Positions 9,129 through 19,466 of a stretch of 64,000 bases of DNA are shown here, piece after piece. The notes beneath the pieces are model-generated. The model had not been told where the DNA came from, did no database searches, and saw only the letters and a program-made list of their open reading frames with translations. This DNA is from Hahella chejuensis KCTC 2396 (GTDB taxonomy: Bacteria > Pseudomonadota > Gammaproteobacteria > Pseudomonadales > Oleiphilaceae), in the NCBI RefSeq assembly GCF_000012985.1, contig NC_007645.1, forward strand, positions 558,001 to 622,000, given 5' to 3'. The translations under genes were made by a program, and so were the position numbers. Each line of letters begins with the position of its first letter. Position 1 is the first letter of the stretch.

Positions 9129-9518
9129 ATGGGATCTTTCATCCTGTTTATAGCGGTATTGGTTATTATCTATCAGTTATCGAACATCTCCCGCAATACT
9201 GCGGACGCATTGGATAAACAGGTGGCGTTGCAGTATGAAATCGTCGCTGTCGAGAAGCGTCTTGATCAGTTGACCGAGTTGCTGAGCGCGCGACAATTCG
9301 AGAGTAGACAGGAGAGCGCAGTCATTGTCGATGCGGATGAGCTGGTCAACATTAACCACGCTACAGTTAAGCAGTTGACTTCTTTACCCAAAATTGGCCG
9401 CGCTACGGCTCAGAAAATTGCTGAAGCGAGGCCGTTCTCCAAGCCGGAAGACCTGAAACTGGTGCAGGGAATCAATGAGGATATCTTTGCGGATCTGGCG
9501 GAAAAAATAACGGTCTGA
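9129..9518 (+). CDS. Membrane-anchored helix-hairpin-helix (ComEA-like) protein
   Basis: A 129-residue protein with a strong AAGGAGG ribosome site just upstream. Residues 2-20 form a membrane anchor (SFILFIAVLVIIYQL). A short helical region follows, and residues about 70-129 are a helix-hairpin-helix domain of the ComEA type (VNINHATVKQLTSLPKIG, KIAEARPFSKPEDL). Such domains bind DNA without sequence specificity. The anchor suggests it faces the periplasm, as ComEA does in DNA uptake. It is longer and differently organised from typical secreted ComEA, so a role in competence is only an inference. Confidence 0.75.
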   Translation: MGSFILFIAVLVIIYQLSNISRNTADALDKQVALQYEIVAVEKRLDQLTELLSARQFESRQESAVIVDADELVNINHATVKQLTSLPKIGRATAQKIAEARPFSKPEDLKLVQGINEDIFADLAEKITV

Positions 9519-9629
9519 GTCCGTTGTTTAAAACTTCTGATCCTTGAGGGCTGTTTGGCCTTCTGCGGCGGAAGCGCCCTGTTCCTGTCCGGACGGATAG
9601 CGGGCAGAGTGGGGCTTCCGCCGCCAATA

Positions 9630-9905
9630 TTATTTATTGACTGCATCCTTCAAGAGCTTGCCAGCCTTGAACCCAACGGTTTTGCTGGCGGGAATTTTAA
9701 TTGCGGCCCCAGTTTTGGGGTTTTTACCTGTACGTGCGCTCCTATTGCGCTGACTGAAGGTTCCGAATCCGATCAGTGAGACGGTTTCATTGCGGGATAC
9801 CGCGTCGGCTATTTCATCGGTTAACGCGTTCAGTACCTCCGCAGCTTTGCTTTTCGACAAATTCGTGCGTGCTGCAATCGCTGCGGCAAGTTCAGGTTTG
9901 CGCAT
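9630..9905 (-). CDS. hup: DNA-binding protein HU
   Basis: A 91-residue HU/IHF-family protein: MRKPELAAAIAARTNLSKSK, the beta-arm segment GFGTFSQRNRSARTGKNPKT, and a lysine-rich end. HU dimers bend and compact DNA. The start is methionine-arginine-lysine-proline as in HU-alpha/beta relatives. It stands alone, convergent with the HhH protein gene and divergent from the following lipoprotein gene. Which HU paralogue it is cannot be decided. Confidence 0.92.
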   Translation of the reverse strand: MRKPELAAAIAARTNLSKSKAAEVLNALTDEIADAVSRNETVSLIGFGTFSQRNRSARTGKNPKTGAAIKIPASKTVGFKAGKLLKDAVNK

Positions 9906-10246
9906 ACTCTTCTCCTATCGGGTTTGTATTGTTATTGGTGGCGAACGCTGTGAGCCGAAGTCCTACAAACCCTGCTTCAGGCCCAGCGCTCCTTTAGTTA
10001 TAGCGGCTCCCGGAGCCCTGTCAAATGCGCGGCGGCGTAATTTCGGCCTTTTTTGAAAGACGCTTCGGTAACGGTATTTATCGTTTTTTGTCTTTTTGTG
10101 CCAAATTTATTGCGCTTTGTGCCGTTCATCTCACAAAAAACCTTCCAGTTTGTCCATAATCTGGCCCTTCCTAAGCATAAACCCCTATGCTCGCCGGGCT
10201 GCGGCGACATCGAAGAATAAAGACAAAAGGCAACTGGGAGGTTTTT
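9906..10246. other. Intergenic region between hup and the lipoprotein gene
   Basis: This 341-bp gap separates two divergent genes. Around 10010-10180 it is AT-rich with several T runs. Upstream of the lipoprotein gene a GGGAGG ribosome site lies at about 10236-10241. No further gene was found; in-frame ATG 10187 is considered too far upstream to be the lipoprotein start. Confidence 0.5.
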
Positions 10247-11329
10247 GTGAGCCCATATTTCTTGAGGTTTTCATCCGCGATACTGCATTGGGTCTGCCCC
10301 GTCCGGCGGTGGTTTTCCGCCAAACACGCGGCTGTCCTTGCTACAACTCTGGCGCTGGCTGGATGCGGCGCAACACGCAATGTGATGTACAAGACCACTG
10401 GCGACGTCATGGTGAGTTTTGCGCAGGAACATCAGACTCCCTTTGTCCTCAGCACAGATGACGTTTCCATGAACTGCGGTATGTCGGAAGCGTTGGCGCC
10501 GATGTTGATGTCCTTTGGTCGCGTTCGCGACGAGCCCCACTCTCTTGCTGTCATGATCTACGGCTCCGCTGGTATGTGCGCAGAGTCCCGCGCTTTAAAT
10601 GAAGAGTTGCGCTATATGCGTGCGATTCGCGACCAGGACCCGGCGGAAGCCGAGGATGCGCTGATCGCGCAGAAACGCTTTAACACCTTGGCGGCCAAGC
10701 GCAACTACGAAGCTTATCAGCATCTCGTCGCCCAATATGGCGAGCCAGGAGGAGCCTGCCCTGAGCTGGAAGAGGACTACGACGAATTCATCTGGATGAT
10801 GGGTATGATTGCCGGTTTGCAGGCGCTTAACAACGAAATTGCGTCAGGAGCGGGGCTGGGCGTACCTAAGAATATCGCTGCGAAAGTCGAACGGTCTGCA
10901 GCCTGTGTGGATGATGACAAATGGTGGGGCGCGCCCATGGCGATTCGAGCGACGGTGTGGTCCATGTTGCCTGGAGCCGAACCTAAGGGCGAAAACGCCT
11001 CCATGCGACTCGCCGCAGCGGCGAAGAAAGGCGAACGCGCAGGCGTGCGGCTGGCTCATGTTTTTCAAGCCTTGGCGGCATACGGGAAAGGGGATATGGA
11101 TGCGGTGAAACAGGTCATTCGCGCCCATGCCAAGTCCAAAGCCAATAAAGAAGCCCCGCCGGAGGCGCGTCTGTTGGATGAATTGGCGACGACGATGCTG
11201 ACTGGATTGTCCGACCGCATGTGGACAGAGCATACCGGCCACCGCACGCCGATGGGCGCCTTGGGAAGGTTCTGGGACGATAAGAAGCAAACTACAGCGG
11301 AGACTGTGGATCTCAGCGATATTTTGTAG
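10247..11329 (+). CDS. Helical lipoprotein, possibly TRAP-associated TatT-like
   Basis: GTG 10247 follows GGGAGG by about 5 bases and is preferred over the in-frame ATG 10187. The 360-residue product has a signal sequence with lipobox LALAGC (Cys about residue 39), so it is probably lipidated and outer-membrane or periplasm-facing. The rest is strongly alpha-helical and alanine-rich. It precedes a periplasmic binding protein and a large TRAP-type permease on the same strand. That context and the helical lipoprotein form resemble TatT (Tp0956-type) proteins, which partner TRAP binding proteins. The family assignment is tentative; no enzymatic motif was seen. Confidence 0.6.
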   Translation: MSPYFLRFSSAILHWVCPVRRWFSAKHAAVLATTLALAGCGATRNVMYKTTGDVMVSFAQEHQTPFVLSTDDVSMNCGMSEALAPMLMSFGRVRDEPHSLAVMIYGSAGMCAESRALNEELRYMRAIRDQDPAEAEDALIAQKRFNTLAAKRNYEAYQHLVAQYGEPGGACPELEEDYDEFIWMMGMIAGLQALNNEIASGAGLGVPKNIAAKVERSAACVDDDKWWGAPMAIRATVWSMLPGAEPKGENASMRLAAAAKKGERAGVRLAHVFQALAAYGKGDMDAVKQVIRAHAKSKANKEAPPEARLLDELATTMLTGLSDRMWTEHTGHRTPMGALGRFWDDKKQTTAETVDLSDIL

Positions 11330-11392
11330 CTGGCCGGCATGGCGGGAGCGGACCGGATCAATGTCAAAGAAGCTAACGACTGGGAAATTAAA

Positions 11393-12412
11393 ATGAAAAC
11401 AAGGGCGATAAAAAAACAACTGGCGGGTTTGGCATGCGCCGCCGCTATGACACTGTCGGGCTTTTCCAACGCGGAAATGATGGAGCGCTCGTTCTGCGTA
11501 TTTGATCCAATCGGGGCCAATGGGCCACTGTTTAACATTATGAAGACGGCGAAGCCTTCTGCGCTGGGGTGGGGGGTGAATCTGGATTTACGCGCCTACA
11601 CTGACGAAAAAGTAGCGGCTGAAGATTTTAAAGCCGGGCAGTGTGACGCAGTGCTGCTGACAGGCACTCGCGCGCGCGAGTTCAATCGATTTACCGGCAC
11701 CTTGGAAGCGATGGGCGCTATCCCGGGCGATGAAGAAATGAATCTGCTGCTGCAGACGTTGAATCAACCGAAGGCGGCGGCTCTGTTGACGCAAGGCGAG
11801 TTTGAAGTAGCCGGCATCCTGCCTGCAGGCGCTGTTTACCTGTTCATTCGCGACCGCAATCTGGATTCCGTTGAGGAACTGCAGGGTAAGAAGATCGCCA
11901 CACTGGATTATGACAATGCGGCCTTAACCATGGTGCGTCGGGTAGGCGCTTCGGTAGTAAGCGCTAACTCCAGCAACTTTGCCGGAAAGTTCAACAATGG
12001 CAATGTCGATGTCGCCTACGCGCCAGCGGTGGCGTATACCCCATTGGAGCTTTATAAGGGACTGGAACCGGATGGCGGTGTGTTTAATTACAAGCTGGCG
12101 CAAATGAACTTCCAGATCATTATTCGTCAGGACCGCTTCCCGGAGGGGTATGGCCAGTTATCGCGGGAGTACGCGGCGGGTCGTTATGAAGAAGCGTACC
12201 AAATCATCCGCGATGCGGAAGCGGAAATAAAAGACGAATACTGGATGCGTCCGGCGACGCAAAAACTGGAAGGCTATGACAAGTTGCTGCGCGAAGTGCG
12301 CATGGCTTTGCGGGACGAAGGCGCCTACGACAGTCGTGCGCTGACGCTGATGCGTAAAGTCCGTTGCAAGACCAACCCCACCGCCGGGGAATGCGTGGAA
12401 AACCTCGAATAA
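11393..12412 (+). CDS. Periplasmic solute-binding-like protein of the TRAP-like locus
   Basis: ATG 11393 gives a 339-residue precursor with a signal peptide (MKTRAIKKQLAGLACAAAMT...) and likely cleavage after FSNA. The mature part has binding-protein features: FCVFDPIGANGP at the start, FKAGQCDAVLLTGTRARE, LQGKKIATLDYDNAAL and a helical C-terminus. It resembles the DUF6091-type putative solute-binding proteins found beside TRAP permeases, as recalled. Ligand unknown. It lies 63 bp after the lipoprotein gene and 87 bp before the permease gene. An in-frame ATG at 11339 would place 18 residues before the signal sequence and is less likely. Confidence 0.7.
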   Translation: MKTRAIKKQLAGLACAAAMTLSGFSNAEMMERSFCVFDPIGANGPLFNIMKTAKPSALGWGVNLDLRAYTDEKVAAEDFKAGQCDAVLLTGTRAREFNRFTGTLEAMGAIPGDEEMNLLLQTLNQPKAAALLTQGEFEVAGILPAGAVYLFIRDRNLDSVEELQGKKIATLDYDNAALTMVRRVGASVVSANSSNFAGKFNNGNVDVAYAPAVAYTPLELYKGLEPDGGVFNYKLAQMNFQIIIRQDRFPEGYGQLSREYAAGRYEEAYQIIRDAEAEIKDEYWMRPATQKLEGYDKLLREVRMALRDEGAYDSRALTLMRKVRCKTNPTAGECVENLE

Positions 12413-12499
12413 TCCGTACTGCTCAGATCCTGCTTTGGCGCAGAGGCCCTGAAGGTGGATGCGGGCGGTAATTGAATATCATCTGGATTGCACTAAATC

Positions 12500-14590
12500 A
12501 TGAATGGTTCCCTGGCCTATGAGTCCGGTGTCGCTATCGGCCGGACCAAGCGGGAGTGGTTTTCATCATTTCCGGTTTGTCTGCTTTTGGCGGCGGTGGT
12601 GGCGTTCGGCGCCGCCAGCGATATCCATAATAAAATTCTGCAAATGGGGCAGGCGATCTGGCCGGGGTATTACGAGCTGCGCATAGAACCGGTAGCGCCG
12701 GAATGTAATCCCAATCCGAATATCGAATCTGAATTGCAGAGGTTATTGGCGCAGCAGCAAGCGCCAGCGGACGATCTCGGATTGTTTGAGCCAGACCCCG
12801 TCGACCCTGCGACATTACGCGCGTCATTACTCAACGCCAAGGCGGCATGCGTTGAGAAGTTTCAACGCTATGAGGCAGCCAAGGATCGCATTACTCCAGG
12901 AGTGAGGGCGTTCCGGGCGGGAGAGCTGTTTGTGGCGGACGTTATTGCATTCGGGCTGACTTCTCAGCGCTTTATTCTGGTCATTCTGGTGTTGATCTGC
13001 GCCGCCACAGCAACGGCAGGACGCCATCATATCGCTATGCGTCCCATGGTGACAGTGTTGGATCATCGCGTTTCCACGGCTTTGCAGCTGGTCGCCAACG
13101 CGATGTTGTTTGCGTCTTCCTGGTCTTTCCGTGAGCTTGGGTTAGCCCATGGCGGCGAATCGCCGCAACGGGATGCATTGCATTTATTGTGGATGTCCGG
13201 ATTCGGCGCCTTGACCCTGATGAGTCTCTGGCAGTTGATCAAGATCCCGGAGGACGCCAAACCAGGAGGCCGCTTTGGCGGAGCGTTGCTAAGCGTGCCG
13301 CTGTACACCACCATGTGCTTGATATCTGGAACTTATTTCATGATGGAAGGGCATGTGGCGGGCGTCGGCATCTATCTGGATAAAATGATGGATCTGTCCG
13401 ACATGTTCCTGAATGTAGGGCTATATGTCTGGATAGGCATGATGCTGAAGGAGACAAGGCTCGCCAGTCTGGTGTTCAACGTATTCCACCCTTGGAAGAT
13501 GCCGCCGGAAATGCTCGCCTTTGTGGCGATCGCCGTTGCCGCCATACCCACGGCCTATACGGGCGCCTCAGGCATTTTCGTGATCGCGGCGGGCTCGGTG
13601 ATTTATCTTGAACTGCGCAAAGCCGGGGCGCGTCGCCAATTGGCCTTGGCGGCCACGGCTATTTCCGGCAGTCTCGGCGTGGTGCTGCGCCCCTGCCTGC
13701 TGGTGGTGATCATCGCCTATTTGAACCGGGAAGTGACCACGGATCAATTGTTCGGCTGGGGCGGCAAAGTGTTCGTGCTGACGTTGATGTTGTTCGCTGC
13801 TTTCAGTATGACGATGAACCGGCGCAGTCCGATTGCGCTGGCCCCGGTACGCGTCGCTGCGCCGGCAATGCTGGCGGCTTTGAAACCGCTTATTCCTTAT
13901 GTGCTGGCGATCAGTGCAGTCACTTTGGTTTATTCCTGGGGATTGGGCGTTGGTCTTAATGAGTTCACCGCTCCGCGCATATTGCCAGTGATGATGCTGG
14001 CTATTCTGGTATACGAACGCTATCGAACGCCGAGCGCGGCGGAAAAAAAGGAATCCAACGGAGAAGTTAAGTGCGCCAGTTTTGAGAAGGCGTTGCGCTC
14101 GGCGACGAACGAGACGACGACTCATATCGGCGCCTTGTTATTCTTGATGGGGCTTTCCGTCAGTGTGGGGGGCGTGGTAGAGCGCTCTGGTTTGATGGAG
14201 CTCTTTCCGCACAGTTTCGCCAGCGTCTGGATGGTCATGCTGATGCTGGTGGCGATACTGGTGGTGATCGGTATGGTGATGGACCCCTATGGCGCAGTCA
14301 TTCTTGTCAGCGCGACCATCGCCAAAATCGCTTATGACAATGGCGTCGACCCTGTGCATTTCTGGATGGTGACTCTGGTGGCCTTTGAGTTAGGTTACTT
14401 AAGCCCGCCTGTGGCGCTCAATCACTTATTGACCCGGCAGGTTGTTGGAGAGGAAGAAATCCGTCTGGCGCAAATGGAGGAGGGAAGTTTTTATCAGCGC
14501 CATGAACGAATTCTCATGCCGTTATTGGTGCTGGGTAGCGCATTGAGCATTGTGGCTTTTGGGCCTTTAGCTTATCAAGCGTGGAGCTAG
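12500..14590 (+). CDS. Large TRAP-type (DctM-like) permease with N-terminal extension
   Basis: A 696-residue multi-spanning protein. After a first membrane segment (about residues 25-42) there is a charged, probably periplasmic stretch to about residue 150. About fourteen further hydrophobic segments follow. The C-terminal half carries DctM-like features: GVVERSGLMELF, VVIGMVMDPYGAVILVSATI, and FELGYLSPPVALNHLL, which is a typical TRAP large-permease ending. No separate DctQ gene is present; the N-terminal third probably supplies that function. With the two preceding genes it forms a self-contained transport set. Substrate unknown. Confidence 0.75.
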   Translation: MNGSLAYESGVAIGRTKREWFSSFPVCLLLAAVVAFGAASDIHNKILQMGQAIWPGYYELRIEPVAPECNPNPNIESELQRLLAQQQAPADDLGLFEPDPVDPATLRASLLNAKAACVEKFQRYEAAKDRITPGVRAFRAGELFVADVIAFGLTSQRFILVILVLICAATATAGRHHIAMRPMVTVLDHRVSTALQLVANAMLFASSWSFRELGLAHGGESPQRDALHLLWMSGFGALTLMSLWQLIKIPEDAKPGGRFGGALLSVPLYTTMCLISGTYFMMEGHVAGVGIYLDKMMDLSDMFLNVGLYVWIGMMLKETRLASLVFNVFHPWKMPPEMLAFVAIAVAAIPTAYTGASGIFVIAAGSVIYLELRKAGARRQLALAATAISGSLGVVLRPCLLVVIIAYLNREVTTDQLFGWGGKVFVLTLMLFAAFSMTMNRRSPIALAPVRVAAPAMLAALKPLIPYVLAISAVTLVYSWGLGVGLNEFTAPRILPVMMLAILVYERYRTPSAAEKKESNGEVKCASFEKALRSATNETTTHIGALLFLMGLSVSVGGVVERSGLMELFPHSFASVWMVMLMLVAILVVIGMVMDPYGAVILVSATIAKIAYDNGVDPVHFWMVTLVAFELGYLSPPVALNHLLTRQVVGEEEIRLAQMEEGSFYQRHERILMPLLVLGSALSIVAFGPLAYQAWS

Positions 14591-14626
14591 CCAGCTTCGG
14601 ATGCGTTGAGGGTAACCCCGGGACAT

Positions 14627-14653
14627 AAAAAAACCCGGCGGACCGGGTTTTTT
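14627..14653. terminator. Bidirectional intrinsic terminator
   Basis: The stem AACCCGG/CCGGGTT (loop CGGA) is flanked by A7 on the left and T7 on the right. It therefore works for both the plus-strand permease gene and the convergent pckA gene. Confidence 0.9.
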
Positions 14654-14667
14654 GAAAGAGCCGTCGC

Positions 14668-16203
14668 TTAGTCCAAAGAAGGACCCGCTGCGCGGATAGC
14701 GTCGGAAACATCGAACTTTTTGAAGTTCTCCACGAACTGTTGGATCAGATCCTGCGCCTTGGCGTCGTACGCTTCTTTGTCCGCCCAAGTGTTGCGCGGG
14801 TTCAGCAGTACGCTGTCTACGCCTTCCAGTTCTTTGGGAACGGTCAGGTTCAGCTTTTCTAAGTGTTCAGTTTCGACATCCGCCAGCTCTCCGCTTTGGA
14901 TGGCGCTGATAATGGCGCGGGTCACAGGAATGCTGAAGCGCTTGCCTACGCCGTGGGGACCGCCGGTCCAGCCAGTGTTGACCAGGTAAACCTTGCTGCC
15001 GAATTCTTCCATACGCTTCATTAACAGCTCAGCGTAAACGCCTGCAGGGCGAGGGAAGAACGGTGCGCCAAAGCACGTGGAGAAAGTAGACTTCAGCTTG
15101 GAGCTGGAGCCCATCTCGGTAGAACCCACCAACGCGGTGTAGCCGCTCAGGAAGTGATAAGCCGCCGCTTCTTTGCTGAGGATAGACACGGGAGGTAATA
15201 CGCCGGTCATGTCGCAAGTCAGGAAGACGATAGCGGACGGTTCGCCTGCGCGATTTTCCAGCACGCGCTTTTCCACATGCTCAAGCGGGTAGGCGCAACG
15301 GGTGTTTTCGGTTAGAGACACGTCAGTATAGTCCGGCGTGCGGTCTTGATCGTCAATGACGACGTTCTCGACGATGGCTCCAAAACGAATAGCGTTCCAG
15401 ATAACCGGCTCGTTTTTCTGGCTTAGATCAATACACTTCGCGTAACAGCCGCCTTCCACGTTGAAAACAGTGCCGCGACCCCAGCCATGCTCATCATCGC
15501 CGATCAGAAAACGGGACTCGTCAGCGGACAGCGTGGTTTTGCCGGTGCCGGACAAGCCGAAGAACAGGCATGTCTGACCGTCTTCGCCGACATTGGCGGA
15601 GCAGTGCATGGGCAGTACGTCTTTTTCCGGCAGCAGGAAGTTCTGTACGGAGAACATCGCCTTTTTCATTTCACCCGCGTAGCGCATGCCCGCCAGCAAA
15701 ACTTTGCGGCGCGCAAAGTTGATGATTACGGCGCCATCGCTGTTGGTTCCGTCGCGCTCAGGCTCGCACACGAAGTCTGGAATGTTCATCACCTGCCATT
15801 CTTGTTTGTCCGCCGGGTTGTAACGCTCGGGGCGGATGAACAGGTTACGGCCAAACAGGTTGTGCCAGGCAGTTTCGGTGGTGACTTTTATGGGTAAGTA
15901 GTGCTCGGGATCAGCGCCTACGTGCAGGTGGGAAACGAATCGGTCGCGGGTGGAGATGTAATCTTCGACGCGGTCCCAAAGTGCGTCGAATTTCTCTGCA
16001 TCGAAGGGCCGGTTAATCGCGCCCCAGTCGATAGCATCCGCAGTGCTGGGCTCCTGTACGATGAAACGGTCCATTGGGGAGCGTCCCGTTCGTTTTCCGG
16101 TGTTGACCACCAGGGAGCCGTTGGCGGCCATACGGCCTTCTTTACGGCTAATAGCCTGTTCAACCAACTCGGCTGAACTAAGATCTGTATATATATTGCT
16201 CAC
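14668..16203 (-). CDS. pckA: Phosphoenolpyruvate carboxykinase (ATP)
   Basis: A 511-residue enzyme of gluconeogenesis that converts oxaloacetate plus ATP to phosphoenolpyruvate plus CO2. The kinase P-loop is [16 protein letters not shown] (about residues 216-231). Other conserved segments are [24 protein letters not shown], and [16 protein letters not shown]. Length is slightly shorter than E. coli PckA. It follows the yrfG-hslR-hslO operon on the same strand after a 230-bp gap containing a GC-rich hairpin, so it likely has its own promoter. Confidence 0.96.
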   Translation of the reverse strand: MSNIYTDLSSAELVEQAISRKEGRMAANGSLVVNTGKRTGRSPMDRFIVQEPSTADAIDWGAINRPFDAEKFDALWDRVEDYISTRDRFVSHLHVGADPEHYLPIKVTTETAWHNLFGRNLFIRPERYNPADKQEWQVMNIPDFVCEPERDGTNSDGAVIINFARRKVLLAGMRYAGEMKKAMFSVQNFLLPEKDVLPMHCSANVGEDGQTCLFFGLSGTGKTTLSADESRFLIGDDEHGWGRGTVFNVEGGCYAKCIDLSQKNEPVIWNAIRFGAIVENVVIDDQDRTPDYTDVSLTENTRCAYPLEHVEKRVLENRAGEPSAIVFLTCDMTGVLPPVSILSKEAAAYHFLSGYTALVGSTEMGSSSKLKSTFSTCFGAPFFPRPAGVYAELLMKRMEEFGSKVYLVNTGWTGGPHGVGKRFSIPVTRAIISAIQSGELADVETEHLEKLNLTVPKELEGVDSVLLNPRNTWADKEAYDAKAQDLIQQFVENFKKFDVSDAIRAAGPSLD

Positions 16204-16403
16204 TTAACCTCGCCCTCATTATAACAATCATAGGCGCAGACGCCGCCGTTCTTTTAAGTTTTGTTATGCTCGGGACGCGCTGCGTTATCGCAAACAGGGG
16301 CGCTATTATGCCAAAAGCAGGTTGAAAAGACGACAGTTTCCGGGTGTGCGTAAGGCCTAGTCCTGCGTGCGTTTCCGGCCCGCCCTGTGGGGGCTGGCCG
16401 GGG

Positions 16404-16423
16404 CGCGCGAAACGGTTCGCGCG
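16404..16423. other. GC-rich hairpin downstream of hslO
   Basis: A perfect 8-bp stem CGCGCGAA/TTCGCGCG with a 4-base loop lies 11 bp beyond the hslO stop. A U-tract is lacking, so it may be a weak or Rho-assisted terminator or an mRNA-stabilising end. Confidence 0.5.
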
Positions 16424-16433
16424 AGCGTCAGGT

Positions 16434-17291
16434 TCAGTGAAGGGTGGGGGAGTCGAATAATTGCTCTATACGCTCGCGGCCAAAGCTGTAGCGTTGCAGG
16501 CAAAACTGGCAGTTCATCTCTATTTCTCCGCTTTCGTCCAAGATAGAGAAGGCTTCTTCTCGGCCTAGAGACTTAACCACTTCAAGGGTTCTCTCCTCCG
16601 AGCAGGAGCACCAGAAACTGGCGGGCTCTTCCTGAAGCACTCTGACGGATTCCTCATGGAACAAACGATGCAGCACTTCTTCCGCCGGCAGGCTGAATAG
16701 CTCATCCGCCGTTAACGTGGCGGATAGCGCGACAATGCGCTCCCAGTTTTCAGCGGAGTACTCGCCGCCACGGGCTGCGGGAAGTTGTTGCAGCAGCAGT
16801 CCGCCCCAGCATCCGTTGGATTCATATAGCCAGATTCTGGTCGCCAACTGCTCGGAGCGTTCAAAATATTCTTCCAGGCAGGCGGAAAGTGAATCTGAAG
16901 ACAGGGGAACAATGCCTTGATAGCGCTGACCATTTTGAGGCGCAATGGTTATCGCGAGAGCGGCGCGATTTCCCAGCAACTGCTTTAATGACGTGCTGTC
17001 CGGCGCGCCTTCCCAGCGAGCGATGCCGCGGGCGGTGCGGCGGTGGGTCGCTTCCGCCATCAACAGACGCAACTCGCCTTCACCGGTGGCTTGCAGGGTT
17101 GTGTCGCCTTTGATTTTGAGCGTCGCGCTTAGCAGCAGGCCTGCGCTTAAGGCTTGACCCAGTAAGGACTGGATCGCCTGTGGGTAATCATGGCGGGACA
17201 GCGCATCCTGCACGGTTTTTTTCAGGACCAGCAGCTCGCCGCGGATGTCCAGTTCGTCAAAAATAAAGCGTTGCAGTAAATCGGCTTTCAT
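16434..17291 (-). CDS. hslO: Hsp33 redox-regulated chaperone
   Basis: A 285-residue cytosolic holdase activated by oxidation. The C-terminal redox switch is present: a Cys-x-Cys (WCSCSEERT) and a Cys-x2-Cys (MNCQFCLQRYSF), which bind zinc when reduced. The N-terminal domain has RFIFDELDIRGELLVL and TLQATGEGELRLLM. It follows hslR by 30 bp on the same strand, the same order as in E. coli (yrfG-hslR-hslO), and is presumably heat-induced through RpoH. Confidence 0.95.
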   Translation of the reverse strand: MKADLLQRFIFDELDIRGELLVLKKTVQDALSRHDYPQAIQSLLGQALSAGLLLSATLKIKGDTTLQATGEGELRLLMAEATHRRTARGIARWEGAPDSTSLKQLLGNRAALAITIAPQNGQRYQGIVPLSSDSLSACLEEYFERSEQLATRIWLYESNGCWGGLLLQQLPAARGGEYSAENWERIVALSATLTADELFSLPAEEVLHRLFHEESVRVLQEEPASFWCSCSEERTLEVVKSLGREEAFSILDESGEIEMNCQFCLQRYSFGRERIEQLFDSPTLH

Positions 17292-17321
17292 GAGTGAGGA
17301 AATATCCTGCTCTAATCAATA

Positions 17322-17735
17322 TTAATCGTGTTCAGCTTGTTCTTTGAAGCGGTGGATCATACGCCGTTGCTTCTTGGTCGGCCTGCGCGCCGGCGGTAAT
17401 TGCGCCGCCTGAATCTGCTTCTGCTGCCAGGCCAGTTGCTCGCGTTTTTCGACGCTGGCTTCCGTTTCTTGATATAGCTTCTGCGCCACGGGAGCCGGGC
17501 CGCGTTTTTCGGAGATATCCAATACCAGTACAGTCTTTTCCGACCAGCCTTGTTTAAGGGTGACCTCCGCCCCTGCTTCAACTACTCGTCCGGGCTTAAC
17601 GCGGGCTCCATTATAATGCACCCTGCCGCCTTCTATGGCCTCTTTAGCGAGGGTGCGGGTTTTGTAAAAGCGCGCGGCCCATAACCATTTATCCAACCGC
17701 ACTTTGTGTTCTGTCGCTGAAGCCTGCCCCTTCAT
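17322..17735 (-). CDS. hslR: Hsp15, ribosome-associated S4-domain heat-shock protein
   Basis: A 137-residue basic protein with an N-terminal S4 RNA-binding domain (VRLDKWLWAARFYKTRTLAK, GRVHYNGARVKPGRVV) and a Lys/Arg-rich C-terminus. Hsp15 binds stalled 50S subunits carrying nascent chains. It sits between yrfG (13 bp upstream) and hslO, so the three are likely one operon. Confidence 0.94.
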   Translation of the reverse strand: MKGQASATEHKVRLDKWLWAARFYKTRTLAKEAIEGGRVHYNGARVKPGRVVEAGAEVTLKQGWSEKTVLVLDISEKRGPAPVAQKLYQETEASVEKREQLAWQQKQIQAAQLPPARRPTKKQRRMIHRFKEQAEHD

Positions 17736-17748
17736 TTATTACCTGTCT

Positions 17749-18426
17749 CTAAGCTTTACTGTTGACGAAGACGTTGGTAGGCAAAATCTGGTCGAAGTGC
17801 AGAATGCCTTTAAATTCTGTCTCTTCTTTTGCGGGACGTTTGCTGTCCGGGTGTAGCACAGCCAGCAAGTGCGCGACGCCGTACTCTTTGGCTGAGCGCA
17901 ATACCGGCAAGCTATCGTCTATCAATACCGCTCTGTCCGGCTGGAAAGGCTCCACCTCCTGCAGGCGGCTCCAGAACGCAACGTCCTCTTTGGGAACGCC
18001 AAAGTCGTGAGAGCTGACAATGTTGTCAAAATAAGGCGTTAAGTCGACTTGGCGTAACTTGAGTTCAAGGCTTTTGCGATGGGCATTGGTCACCATCACC
18101 ACACGGTGATGACTGTCCTGCATTGCCTTGAGAAACTCCTCAACAAAGGGGCGATAGCCAATTAGATGTCGGACTTCTTCTTTCAGTGTAGGGATATCGA
18201 CTTCCAGCTCTCGGCTCCAATAATCGAGACAGTACCAATTCAGCTGCCCCTGCAGCAGTCGGACTCTCTTAAGCAGATCCTTGCTCACCACTTCCGGATG
18301 AAGCTCTTTAAGCTCCGCCAAGCGCTTTGGCAGGTGCTCCATCCAGAAAAAATTGTCGAAATGTAAGTCCAGTAGTGTGCCATCCATATCAAGCAATATA
18401 GTGTCGATGGCGCTCCAATCCAGCAT
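17749..18426 (-). CDS. yrfG: YrfG-like GMP/IMP nucleotidase, HAD superfamily
   Basis: A 225-residue HAD hydrolase: motif I LLDMDGTLLDLHFDNFFW, motif II VVMVTNAHRKS, motif III PKEDVAFW, motif IV VLIDDSLPVLRSA. In E. coli YrfG dephosphorylates purine monophosphates and is first in the yrfG-hslR-hslO operon, as here. Start ATG at 18426 gives the expected MLDWSAIDTILLDMDGT. Its promoter shares the gap with divergent cysQ. Confidence 0.92.
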   Translation of the reverse strand: MLDWSAIDTILLDMDGTLLDLHFDNFFWMEHLPKRLAELKELHPEVVSKDLLKRVRLLQGQLNWYCLDYWSRELEVDIPTLKEEVRHLIGYRPFVEEFLKAMQDSHHRVVMVTNAHRKSLELKLRQVDLTPYFDNIVSSHDFGVPKEDVAFWSRLQEVEPFQPDRAVLIDDSLPVLRSAKEYGVAHLLAVLHPDSKRPAKEETEFKGILHFDQILPTNVFVNSKA

Positions 18427-18541
18427 GTAATAACCTTCTTTACTTCATGAGTAAGTCTGTTAGATTGTAACTCTTTCAAAGAGTACAGGACAGGCGCGCG
18501 CAAAGATGGCGTCGTCCCCCTTCCCATCAGGACAAGGTTAC

Positions 18542-19375
<834 letters not shown>

Positions 19376-19410
19376 TTGCGAAAGGCCGGCCATACACATG
19401 GGCGGTAAAA

Positions 19411-19441
19411 TGAAAAAGCCGGCGTATTGCCGGCTTTTTCA
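19411..19441. terminator. Bidirectional terminator between cysQ and a convergent small gene
   Basis: The arms tgaaaaagccggc and gccggctttttca form a 13-bp perfect stem around a 5-base loop. It has A-rich and T-rich flanks on the two sides, so it serves both genes. Confidence 0.9.
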
Positions 19442-19466
19442 TTTATGTGGGCGGTCAGCGGTCGAC

